From RI-43 sp033764725 (lineage in GTDB: Bacteria > Pseudomonadota > Alphaproteobacteria > Caulobacterales > Aquidulcibacteraceae), in the NCBI GenBank assembly GCA_033764725.1, contig JANRIR010000071.1:1-21733 (forward strand): a stretch of 21,733 bases of DNA, read 5' to 3'. The translations under genes were made by a program, and so were the position numbers. The notes beneath the pieces are model-generated. The model did not search any database, was not told the origin of the DNA, and worked only from the letters and a program-made list of their open reading frames with translations. Below, piece after piece: positions 14,301 to 21,404 of this stretch (position 1 is the first letter of the stretch; every line of letters starts with the position of its first letter).

Positions 14301-17020
14301 GGGGCGTCGCTCCCGTCCTCGTCGCCGACATCCTCAATGCGCTCGGCCGCCATGACATGCTCGTCCGCCTCGGTGCGGATCAACGTCACCCCTTGCGTCG
14401 CGCGCCCGGCGATGCGGATCGCCGCGATCGGCATGCGGATCAATTGCCCGCGATCGGTGACGAGCATCAGGTCTTCGCCGTCATGCACGGGGAAGGCTGC
14501 GACGAGCCGTGCGTCGGATTTCTCCGGGATGCGGTGCGCGATGAGGCCTTTGCCGCCGCGCCCCGTGGTGCGGTACTCGAACGAGGACGCGCGCTTGCCG
14601 AGGCCGTCGGAGGTGACGGTGAGGATGAATTGCTCTTGCGTCTTGAGCCACGACAAGCGCTCGAACGGCACCTCGGCGTCGCCAGCAACCTCCTCGTCGC
14701 TCTCGGCTGCGCCCTCGTCGCGATCGGCCGCGTCCCACTTGAAATAGGCGCGCGCCTCGGCCGGCTCGATGTCGATGTGCTTGAGCACGGCCATGCCGAT
14801 GACGCGATCGCCCTCCTTCAGATCGATGCCGCGCACGCCGGTGGATTCGCGGCCCTTGAACACGCGCACGTCGTCCACGCGGAAGCGAATGCACATCGCG
14901 CCTGCGGTGGTGAGCAGGATGTCGTCGGCGTCGGAGCAGATCTCCACCGCGACGATGCCGTCGCCCTCATCCGGCTTCATCGCGATCTTGCCGGCGCGGT
15001 TCACCTGCGTGAAATCGGAGAGCTTGTTGCGCCGCACCTGTCCCGAGCGCGTTGCGAACATCACGTCGAGCCGATCCCAATCGTGCTCGTCTTCAGGCAG
15101 CGCCATCAGCGAGGTGATGGTTTCGCCCTGCTCCAGCGGCAGCATATTGACGAGCGCGCGGCCTTTCGTGCGCGGATCGCCCTGCGGCAGGCGCCACACC
15201 TTCTCCTTGTAGACCATGCCTTTGGAAGAGAAGAACAGGATCGGCGTGTGCGTCGAGGCCACGAACAGGCGGGTGACGAAATCCTCGTCCTTGGTGACCA
15301 TGCCGGCCTTGCCGCGCCCGCCGCGCCGCTGGGTGCGGTACAGCGCGAGCGGCGTGCGCTTGACATAGCCGCCGTGCGTGACGGTGACGACCATCTCCTC
15401 GCGCGGGATCAGCGCCTCGTCGTCGATGTCGCCATCCGCTTCGGAGAACGGCGTGCGGCGCGGCACGCCGAATTGCGCTTTCACCTCCGCCATTTCCGCC
15501 TTGATGATCGCCATGATGCGGTCGCGCGAGCCCAGGATGTCGAGCAGTTCGCGAATCTGCTCGGCGATTTCGGTCGCAGCCTTGGCGATGTCTTCGCGGC
15601 CGAGGCCGGTGAGGCGTTGCAGGCGCAGATCGAGGATCGCGCGCGCCTGCTCTTCCGACAGCCGGATCGCATCGCCTTCGTCGATCACCGAGCGCGGGTC
15701 GGCGATCAGCGCGATCAGCGCGCCCATGTCCGCCACCGGCCAGGCGCGGCCCATCAAGGCCTCGCGCGCGGCCGCCGGATCGGGCGCGTTGCGGATGACG
15801 CGGATCACCTCGTCGATGTTCGCCACCGCGATCGCAAGACCGACGGTCTCGTGGCCTTTCTTGCGCGCCTGGGCGAGGCGATGTTTCGTGCGCCGCGTGA
15901 CGACGCTTTCGCGAAAGCTGACGAACGCCTGCAGCAGGGCGCGCAGGCCCATCTGTTCGGGCCGGCCATTGTTCAGCGCCAGCACATTGTAGCCGAACGA
16001 CGATTGCAGCGCGGTGAACCGGTAGATCTGGTTCAGCACGACATCGGCGACCGCGTCGCGCTTGAGCTCGACCACAAGGCGGATGCCGAACCGATTGGAT
16101 TCGTCGCGCACCTCCGCGACGCCCTCGATCTTCTTCTCCTTCGCCAATTCCCCGATGCGCTCGTACACGGCGGCCTTGTTCACCTGGTAGGGAACCTCGG
16201 TGAACACGAGCGCCTCTCGGCCGCGGATGGTTTCGGTGGTGTAGCGCGCGCGCTGCACCACCGAGCCGCGGCCCGTCAGCAGCGCCATGCGCGCGGCGGT
16301 CTTGCCCAGCAATTCGCAGCCGGTCGGAAAATCCGGGCCGGGAACGATGTCGAGCAGGTCGAGATCGGGGATGTCCGGCCGGTCGATCAGCGCGATCGCG
16401 GCGTCGATCACTTCGGCGAGATTGTGCGGGGGAATATTGGTCGCCATGCCGACTGCGATGCCGCCGGCGCCATTGACCAGAAGGTTGGGAAAGCGCGCCG
16501 GCAGAACCTGCGGCTCGCGCCGGGAGGCGTCGTAATTGTCCTGGAAATCGACGGTGTCCTCGTCGATGTCCTCGAGGAGGAACATGGCGGACTTCGCCAG
16601 CCGGCTTTCGGTGTAGCGCATCGCCGCCGGGCTATCGCCGTCGATCGAGCCGAAATTGCCCTGCCCGTCGATCAGCGGCAGGCCCATCGAGAAGTCCTGC
16701 GCCATGCGCACGAGCGCTTCATAGATGGCGCTGTCGCCGTGCGGGTGATAACGCCCCATCACCTCGCCGACGGTGTTGGCGCTTTTGCGGTAGCTTTTGT
16801 CGGGCGTATTGCCGGCCTCGTACATCCCATAGAGAATGCGCCGGTGCACCGGCTTCAGGCCGTCGCGCGCGTCCGGCAGGGCGCGCGAGACGATCACGCT
16901 CATCGCATAATCGAGATAGGAGCGTTTCAGCTCGTCCTCGATATGGATCACGGAAACGCCTTTCGGCGGCGGCGCCGCGATGGGGTCGGCGGGGTCGCCC
17001 GGGTCGGTGGTGTCAGTCAT
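14297..17020 (-). CDS. gyrA: DNA gyrase subunit A
   Basis: The 907-residue protein cuts and rejoins DNA in the A2B2 gyrase that adds negative supercoils. Catalytic Tyr136 lies in AAMRYTESRL. The quinolone pocket YHPHGDSAIYEALVRMAQ carries Ser97 and Glu101 at the positions matching E. coli Ser83 and Asp87, so the quinolone contact residues are of a sensitive type. The GyrA box QRRGGRG is near residue 563, marking the DNA-wrapping C-terminal beta-pinwheel, which has an acidic insert (about residues 755-780). Length and layout fit GyrA rather than ParC. No good Shine-Dalgarno precedes the ATG. It heads the gyrA-coaD-cyclophilin-cyclophilin run and diverges from the SodC-like gene. Confidence 0.97.
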   Translation of the reverse strand: MTDTTDPGDPADPIAAPPPKGVSVIHIEDELKRSYLDYAMSVIVSRALPDARDGLKPVHRRILYGMYEAGNTPDKSYRKSANTVGEVMGRYHPHGDSAIYEALVRMAQDFSMGLPLIDGQGNFGSIDGDSPAAMRYTESRLAKSAMFLLEDIDEDTVDFQDNYDASRREPQVLPARFPNLLVNGAGGIAVGMATNIPPHNLAEVIDAAIALIDRPDIPDLDLLDIVPGPDFPTGCELLGKTAARMALLTGRGSVVQRARYTTETIRGREALVFTEVPYQVNKAAVYERIGELAKEKKIEGVAEVRDESNRFGIRLVVELKRDAVADVVLNQIYRFTALQSSFGYNVLALNNGRPEQMGLRALLQAFVSFRESVVTRRTKHRLAQARKKGHETVGLAIAVANIDEVIRVIRNAPDPAAAREALMGRAWPVADMGALIALIADPRSVIDEGDAIRLSEEQARAILDLRLQRLTGLGREDIAKAATEIAEQIRELLDILGSRDRIMAIIKAEMAEVKAQFGVPRRTPFSEADGDIDDEALIPREEMVVTVTHGGYVKRTPLALYRTQRRGGRGKAGMVTKDEDFVTRLFVASTHTPILFFSSKGMVYKEKVWRLPQGDPRTKGRALVNMLPLEQGETITSLMALPEDEHDWDRLDVMFATRSGQVRRNKLSDFTQVNRAGKIAMKPDEGDGIVAVEICSDADDILLTTAGAMCIRFRVDDVRVFKGRESTGVRGIDLKEGDRVIGMAVLKHIDIEPAEARAYFKWDAADRDEGAAESDEEVAGDAEVPFERLSWLKTQEQFILTVTSDGLGKRASSFEYRTTGRGGKGLIAHRIPEKSDARLVAAFPVHDGEDLMLVTDRGQLIRMPIAAIRIAGRATQGVTLIRTEADEHVMAAERIEDVGDEDGSDAP

Positions 17021-17050
17021 GTGATGGAGAAAACGCGCAAGTCTGGAGGG

Positions 17051-17065
17051 GGCGGCTTTGCCGCC
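17051..17065. other. Small hairpin in the gyrA 5' leader
   Basis: GGCGGC, loop TTT, GCCGCC forms a 6-bp GC stem about 30 bases upstream of the gyrA start (AAA loop on the minus strand). It would be in the gyrA leader RNA if the promoter lies upstream. A possible minus-strand promoter is TTGCGA (17103-17108), 16 bases, TAACGT (17081-17086), a weak match. Confidence 0.35.
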
Positions 17066-17080
17066 GACAGAGTCGCCGGA

Positions 17081-17108
17081 ACGTTACACGCACCCCATAG
17101 TTTCGCAA
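17081..17108 (-). promoter_or_regulatory. Weak candidate promoter for gyrA
   Basis: On the minus strand TTGCGA (-35) and TAACGT (-10) are 16 bases apart and about 60 bases upstream of the gyrA start. The -10 match is poor. The region also overlaps the SodC-like gene's leader, so shared regulation is possible. Low confidence. Confidence 0.28.
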
Positions 17109-17124
17109 CCGCAGGAGACTTCGC

Positions 17125-17739
17125 ATGCGCCTCTGGAGCGCCTCGCTCGCCCTCGTTCTGGCCCCCGCCCTCGCGCTGGCGGCCGGCTGCGCCACGTCGG
17201 CGCCGGCCCCGCACGATCACGGGAGCCCGCCCGCGCCCGTGACCGGGCCGGTCGGCCTGTCCCGCGAGGCGGCGATCGTCGCCGCCGACGGGGCCGAGAT
17301 CGGCCGCGCCGTGCTGACCGAGGGCCCGCGCGGCGTGCTGATCCGGCTCAATCTCAACGCCGGCGCCCTCACCCCAGGCTGGCATGGGGTGCACTTCCAC
17401 CAGATCGGAACCTGCGCGGATTCCGGCGCCGGCTTCACGGCCTCCGGCCCGCACGTCCGTCATCTGCCGGCCGGCGTGCATGGCCTGTTGAACGCCGAGG
17501 GGCCCGACGCCGGGGATTTGCCCTCGCTCTATGCGCCAGCGGCCGGCGCCTTCGGCTTCGAGGCGTTTTCGACCTTCGTGACGCTCGCGCCGGCGCCGGT
17601 TGGCGAGCGTATGGCTCTGGCCGACGCCGACGGCGCAGCCCTCGTCATCCACGCCAACGCCGACGACCAAACCACGCAGCCCATCGGCGGCGCAGGCCCG
17701 CGCGTGGCGTGTGCGGCCTTCAGCGCCTCAGCCGGGTGA
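17125..17739 (+). CDS. SodC-like Cu/Zn superoxide dismutase family lipoprotein
   Basis: The 204-residue protein starts with a lipoprotein-type signal ending LALAAGC (Cys22), then a short His/Pro linker and a Cu/Zn SOD domain. Ligand matches: His90 and His92 in GVHFHQ, His110 in ASGPHVR (bridging), His119 in AGVHGLL, Asp131 in AGDLP, and His176 in VIHA for copper. The position that is normally a zinc His in HAGDLP is Asp128 here. The disulfide cysteines (Cys97, Cys196) and the active-site Arg193 in GGAGPRVAC are present. AGGAG at 17113-17117 fits the ATG at 17125. The 3' end overlaps the DMT transporter gene on the other strand by 20 bases. Probably a periplasmic superoxide dismutase; full activity is not assured given the changed zinc ligand. 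Confidence 0.88.
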   Translation: MRLWSASLALVLAPALALAAGCATSAPAPHDHGSPPAPVTGPVGLSREAAIVAADGAEIGRAVLTEGPRGVLIRLNLNAGALTPGWHGVHFHQIGTCADSGAGFTASGPHVRHLPAGVHGLLNAEGPDAGDLPSLYAPAAGAFGFEAFSTFVTLAPAPVGERMALADADGAALVIHANADDQTTQPIGGAGPRVACAAFSASAG

Positions 17740-18619
17740 CGCGAATCCGGTCGGCCAGCGCGGTCGCCGCCACGCCCGCCAGCACGATCGCGCTGCCGAT
17801 CAGCGTCTGAACCGTCACCGCGTCGCCCATCAGGGCTGCCCCCAAGGCGAGGCCGATCACCGGCGACAGGAACATGAACGGGGTCGTGCGCGACACCTCA
17901 TATTTCTGCACCAGCGAAAACATCAGCGCATTGGCGAAGATGCTCGATCCGATCGCGGCGAACGCGATCGCAGCGATCGGCCCCCAGCCGGCGGCCGCGA
18001 TTGTGGGGCCCGGCGCAGGCTCGCTCGCCAGCGACGCCGGCGTCAGCAGCGCGAGGCCGATCAGCGCGACCCAGGCCTGATACGCCAACGGGTGCACTGG
18101 CGGGCTGCGCCGCACGATCACCGAAGCCGCGCCATAAATCACCGAGGCGAGCGCCACGAGGGCGAAAGCGCCCCATTGCCGCGCCAGCGTCGGCTCCGCC
18201 GCCAGCACGACGACGCCCAGCATCGACACCGCGACGCCGACGATGCGCGCCGGGCCCATGCGCTCGCCCAGGAAGATCGAGGCGAAGATCGCCGTCGCCG
18301 GGATCCACAATTGCATCGCGATCACCATCGGGCCGACATCCTCGGCCAGCCACAGCCCGACGCTCTGCACCGCGAAATGCACCGCCGTGACCGCGCCAAC
18401 GAACGCCAGCGGCTTGAGCGCGCCGGGCGCGGGGCGCCAGAACGCCGCCAGCGCCAGCGCGGTGATGGCGAAGCGCAGGCACGCCGCCATCAGCGGCGGC
18501 AGGTGCATGAGCGCATATTTGGTGGGGATCGCGTTTGCGCCCCAGATCGTCGCGATCAGCAGGAGCGCCGCAATGTCGCGCGTCGGCAGACGCCCATCTC
18601 CAGCCGCCGCCCCCGCCAT
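17720..18619 (-). CDS. DMT-family transporter with two EamA domains
   Basis: The 299-residue inner-membrane protein belongs to the drug/metabolite transporter family. Ten hydrophobic segments are visible, in two EamA repeats (about residues 12-140 and 150-290). Typical features are ATIWGANAIPTKYALMHLPP in helix 1-2, RFAITALAL, a GERMGPARIVGVAVSMLGVVVL motif and SPVIGLALGAALMGD in the second half. A GGGAGGGGG Shine-Dalgarno precedes the ATG at 18619; the longer open frame upstream only mirrors the lipoprotein gene on the plus strand. Substrate unknown. It overlaps the SodC-like gene tail to tail by 20 bases and diverges from the lipoprotein gene at 18773 across 153 bases. Confidence 0.9.
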   Translation of the reverse strand: MAGAAAGDGRLPTRDIAALLLIATIWGANAIPTKYALMHLPPLMAACLRFAITALALAAFWRPAPGALKPLAFVGAVTAVHFAVQSVGLWLAEDVGPMVIAMQLWIPATAIFASIFLGERMGPARIVGVAVSMLGVVVLAAEPTLARQWGAFALVALASVIYGAASVIVRRSPPVHPLAYQAWVALIGLALLTPASLASEPAPGPTIAAAGWGPIAAIAFAAIGSSIFANALMFSLVQKYEVSRTTPFMFLSPVIGLALGAALMGDAVTVQTLIGSAIVLAGVAATALADRIRVTRLRR

Positions 18620-18772
18620 CGCCCCCTCCCCGCCGCCGCCCGCGCGGCGCGCCTGTGCAGCGTGACGTCGGACACGGCGCGCGCCGATCAAGCATGTCGT
18701 CTTCGCCGGGACAACGCCGTCGCCGCCGCGGCGCTGGGCTGCTATGCAGACCGCGGCAACAGGGAGGCACGC
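18620..18772. promoter_or_regulatory. Divergent intergenic region between the EamA transporter and lipoprotein genes
   Basis: This 153-base spacer must supply promoters in both directions, but I found no convincing -35/-10 pair on either strand. Only the AGGGAGG Shine-Dalgarno at 18761-18767 is clear. No gene or repeat was seen. Confidence 0.3.
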
Positions 18773-19528
18773 ATGCGCAGGTCTTTGGTTCTGGTCGCGG
18801 CGGCGGCCGCGCTGCTGGCCGCGTGCGGGCGCGAAACGGCGTCCGGCCCCGCCACGGGCGCCGAAGGCTTCCCCACGGCGACCGCGCGCTACGCGGCCGA
18901 CTACGAAATGCGCGACAGCGCGACGGGCGCAGTGACGATGCAAGGCAAGCTTTATCGCGACGGCGCCGAGCGCATGCGCTTCGACATGGTGCAGAACGGC
19001 CGGCCCGTCGCCGTCGTGTTCGACGCCGCCAATCGCCGCTCGCTGATGTTCCGCACCGGTCCCGACGCGCCGCGCGCAGCGCTGGTGATGCCGCACCAGG
19101 ATGACGGCCTGTTCGATCAGATCGGCCGTTGGGACGATTGGGGCAACGACCCCGAGGGCCCGCCGACGAAGGTCGGCGAGGATACCGTAGCAGGGCTGCG
19201 CTGCGAGGTCTGGCGGTCGCCCGCCGCCGAGGGCGAAGCCGCCCATGAGGCCTGCGTCACCCGGGACGGCGTGCTGCTGCGGTCCGGAACGGTCGGCGCC
19301 GCCCACCCGGACATGATCGCCACGCAAGTCACCCCCGGCGCGCCCGACGCGGCGTTGTTCGCGGTCCCCGCGGGCTTCGAGGTGATCGATTACAGCCCGT
19401 GCATGGCCGCCCAGGCCGCCGCGATGGAGGCGGCGAAAGCCGGCCAACGCCCCGACATGGCGCAGATGCAGCAATGCATGGCGCTGGGCCAGCGCGCCGC
19501 GGAAATCATGGGCGGCTTCGGCGAGTAA
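18773..19528 (+). CDS. Predicted lipoprotein, DUF4412-like
   Basis: The 251-residue protein begins MRRSLVLVAAAAALLAAC, a textbook lipoprotein signal with lipobox LAAC at Cys18. The body has YAADYEMRDSATGAVTMQGKLYRDG followed by MRFDMVQNGRPVAVVFDAANRRSLMF, a pattern of beta strands with a model of repeated reporting of a dye or metabolite typical of DUF4412/LolA-like periplasmic folds; this is a similarity of style, not a database match. Two further Cys pairs lie in GLRCEVWR and EACVTRDG, and near the end in SPCMAAQ and MQQCMALG. The C-terminal 50 residues are Met/Ala/Gln-rich and helical. AGGGAGG precedes the ATG. The function is unknown. It faces pyrG and is followed by hairpins. Confidence 0.78.
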   Translation: MRRSLVLVAAAAALLAACGRETASGPATGAEGFPTATARYAADYEMRDSATGAVTMQGKLYRDGAERMRFDMVQNGRPVAVVFDAANRRSLMFRTGPDAPRAALVMPHQDDGLFDQIGRWDDWGNDPEGPPTKVGEDTVAGLRCEVWRSPAAEGEAAHEACVTRDGVLLRSGTVGAAHPDMIATQVTPGAPDAALFAVPAGFEVIDYSPCMAAQAAAMEAAKAGQRPDMAQMQQCMALGQRAAEIMGGFGE

Positions 19529-19529
19529 C

Positions 19530-19553
19530 GGAGCGCGGGCGCCCCGCCCGCGC
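19530..19553. repeat. GC-rich hairpin related to the one at 9139-9167
   Basis: GCGCGGGCG (19533-19541), loop CCC, CGCCCGCGC (19545-19553) gives a 9-bp stem starting 4 bases after the lipoprotein stop codon. The preceding GGA and the stem match the hairpin at 9139 with one compensating base-pair change (A:T to G:C). No T run follows, so it may be a weak terminator or a repeated palindrome. Confidence 0.6.
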
Positions 19554-19590
19554 GTCCGGTCGGTTGTTGCATTCGCCTCTACGCAACCTC

Positions 19591-19684
19591 ATCGCCCCGG
19601 ACGACCGAAGGTCGATCCGGGGCCCATGTTTCCCGTATGCCAACACATGGACTCCGGTCTTCGCTGCGCGAAACCGGGGTGACG
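19591..19684. repeat. Bipartite REP-like palindromic element between the lipoprotein gene and pyrG
   Basis: Two imperfect hairpins are joined by about 31 bases. Hairpin 1 (19595-19622) pairs CCCCGGACGACC with GGTCG-A-TCCGGGG, with a bulged A and a GAA loop. Hairpin 2 (19654-19677) pairs CCGGT-C-TTCGC with GCGAAACCGG, with a bulged C and a TGC loop. The ends CATCGCCCCGG and CCGGGGTGACG are rough inverted copies of each other. This layout resembles the mobile REP/BIME-like intergenic elements frequent in alphaproteobacteria. It lies just downstream of pyrG and could stabilise or terminate its mRNA. Confidence 0.65.
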
Positions 19685-19698
19685 GAAGGATTTGCGAA

Positions 19699-21330
19699 CT
19701 ACACCAACCTGCTCTGCTCCACCGCCGCCGCGATGAAGCTGGCGAACAGCGGGTGCGGTTCGAAGGGGCGGGATTTGAGTTCAGGGTGGAATTGCACGCC
19801 GACGAACCAGGGGTGATCGGCGCGCTCGACGATTTCGGGCAACAACCCGTCCGGGCTCATGCCGCTGAAGCGCAGGCCCACGCCTTCCAGCGTGTCGCGG
19901 TAACGCGCATTCACTTCGTAGCGATGGCGATGGCGTTCTGAAATGCGCGCCCCGCCATAGATCGCCGCCACGCGCGAGCCCTCCGCAAGATCGGCCGCAT
20001 AGGCGCCCAGACGCATCGTGCCGCCGAGATCGCCGCCGGCCGCGCGGCTCTCCAATTCATTGCCGCGCATCCATTCCGTCATCAGGCCGACGATCGGGCT
20101 TGCGGTTTCGCCAAACTCCGTCGAACTTGCGTTGGCGATGCCGGCCTGATGGCGCGCCGCTTCGATGCAGGCCATCTGCATGCCGAAGCACACGCCGAAG
20201 AACGGCACGTCCCGTTCGCGCGCGAACTTCACCGCAAGGATTTTGCCCTCCGAGCCGCGCTCGCCGAAACCGCCCGGCACCAGCACGCCATGCACGCCCG
20301 ACAGGGCGTGCGAGGCCTGATCGTCTGTCTCGAAGGTTTCGCTCTCCACCCAGCGGATGTCGACGCGCACATTGTTCGCCACGCCGCCATGATGCAGCGC
20401 CTCGATCAAGGATTTGTAGGCGTCCTTCAACTCGGTATATTTGCCGACGACCGCAATCGACACCTGCCCGTCCGGCGCCTTGATGCGGCCCGCGATCGTC
20501 TCCCATTTCGACAGATCCGGCGCCGGCGACATCGTCACCCCGAAATGACGCAGCAATTCGCCGTCGAGCCCGGCGGCGTGATACGCAATCGGCGCCTCGT
20601 AGATCGTCTCCAGATCGCGCGCCTCGATCACGCTCGATTCCCGTACATTGCAAAACAGCGCGATCTTCCGCTTTTCGTCTTCCGGAATCGGCCGATCGCA
20701 GCGGCACAGGATGATGTGCGGCTGGATGCCGATCGAGCGCAGCTCCTTCACGGAATGCTGCGTCGGCTTCGTCTTCATTTCGCCGGCGGAGGGAATGAAG
20801 GGCAGCAGCGTCAAATGCACGAACACCGCCTGCTGCGGCTCGAGCTCCTGGCCCAATTGGCGGATCGCCTCGAAGAACGGCAGGCCTTCGATATCCCCCA
20901 CCGTGCCGCCGATCTCGCACAGCACGAAATCGGCGCCGCCATGGTCCGACAGGATGAAATCCTTGATCGCGTTGGTGACGTGGGGAATGACCTGCACGGT
21001 GGCGCCGAGATAATCGCCGCGCCGCTCTTTCGCGATGATCTCCTGATAGATGCGCCCGGTGGTGATGTTGTCGGCCTTCGTGGCCGAGACGCCCGTGAAG
21101 CGCTCATAATGGCCGAGATCGAGGTCGGTCTCGGCGCCGTCGTCGGTGACGAACACTTCCCCGTGCTGATAGGGGCTCATCGTGCCGGGATCGACGTTCA
21201 GATAGGGATCGAGCTTGCGCAGACGCACCTTGTAGCCGCGCGCCTGCAGCAACGCGCCGAGGGCGGCGGAGGCGATGCCCTTCCCGAGGGAAGACACCAC
21301 CCCGCCGGTGATGAACACATAGCGCGCCAT
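19699..21330 (-). CDS. pyrG: CTP synthase
   Basis: PyrG converts UTP to CTP using ATP and glutamine. The ATG at 21330 gives MARYVFITGGVVSSLGKG, the standard N-terminus of a 543-residue enzyme, with the P-loop lysine Lys17. An in-frame extension of 10 codons upstream is not needed. The synthetase half contains DPYLNVDPGTMSPYQHGEVFV and EIGGTVGDIEG. The C-terminal class I glutamine amidotransferase domain has the triad Cys381 (FFGVCFGMQMA), His515 and Glu517 (VQFHPELKSRPF), matching E. coli PyrG. It sits 74 bases downstream of the probable secG gene, the usual alphaproteobacterial order, and is followed by a REP-like element. Confidence 0.97.
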   Translation of the reverse strand: MARYVFITGGVVSSLGKGIASAALGALLQARGYKVRLRKLDPYLNVDPGTMSPYQHGEVFVTDDGAETDLDLGHYERFTGVSATKADNITTGRIYQEIIAKERRGDYLGATVQVIPHVTNAIKDFILSDHGGADFVLCEIGGTVGDIEGLPFFEAIRQLGQELEPQQAVFVHLTLLPFIPSAGEMKTKPTQHSVKELRSIGIQPHIILCRCDRPIPEDEKRKIALFCNVRESSVIEARDLETIYEAPIAYHAAGLDGELLRHFGVTMSPAPDLSKWETIAGRIKAPDGQVSIAVVGKYTELKDAYKSLIEALHHGGVANNVRVDIRWVESETFETDDQASHALSGVHGVLVPGGFGERGSEGKILAVKFARERDVPFFGVCFGMQMACIEAARHQAGIANASSTEFGETASPIVGLMTEWMRGNELESRAAGGDLGGTMRLGAYAADLAEGSRVAAIYGGARISERHRHRYEVNARYRDTLEGVGLRFSGMSPDGLLPEIVERADHPWFVGVQFHPELKSRPFEPHPLFASFIAAAVEQSRLV

Positions 21331-21404
21331 GGTTTCTAACCGCCCCCGCGAATCATCCACGCGGCGGCATCATGACACGGCCAGCCGCCCATGCGGGACC
21401 GCGC

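Noticed and set aside
14357..17242. A 961-codon plus-strand frame opposite gyrA
   Set aside because: Its composition (Asp, His, Arg, Gln-rich, repetitive) is that of an antisense reading; gyrA explains the region fully.
18620..19474. N-terminal extension of the EamA transporter through the lipoprotein region
   Set aside because: The extension is Arg/Gly-rich antisense of the lipoprotein gene, and a strong Shine-Dalgarno precedes the ATG at 18619.
17600..19528. Single 642-codon plus-strand protein ending as the lipoprotein
   Set aside because: The first 390 codons lie opposite the EamA gene and read as a basic low-complexity shadow; a lipobox signal with a good ribosome site starts at 18773.
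20149..21339. A 396-codon plus-strand frame opposite pyrG
   Set aside because: No domain or ribosome site; pyrG motifs lie on the other strand.
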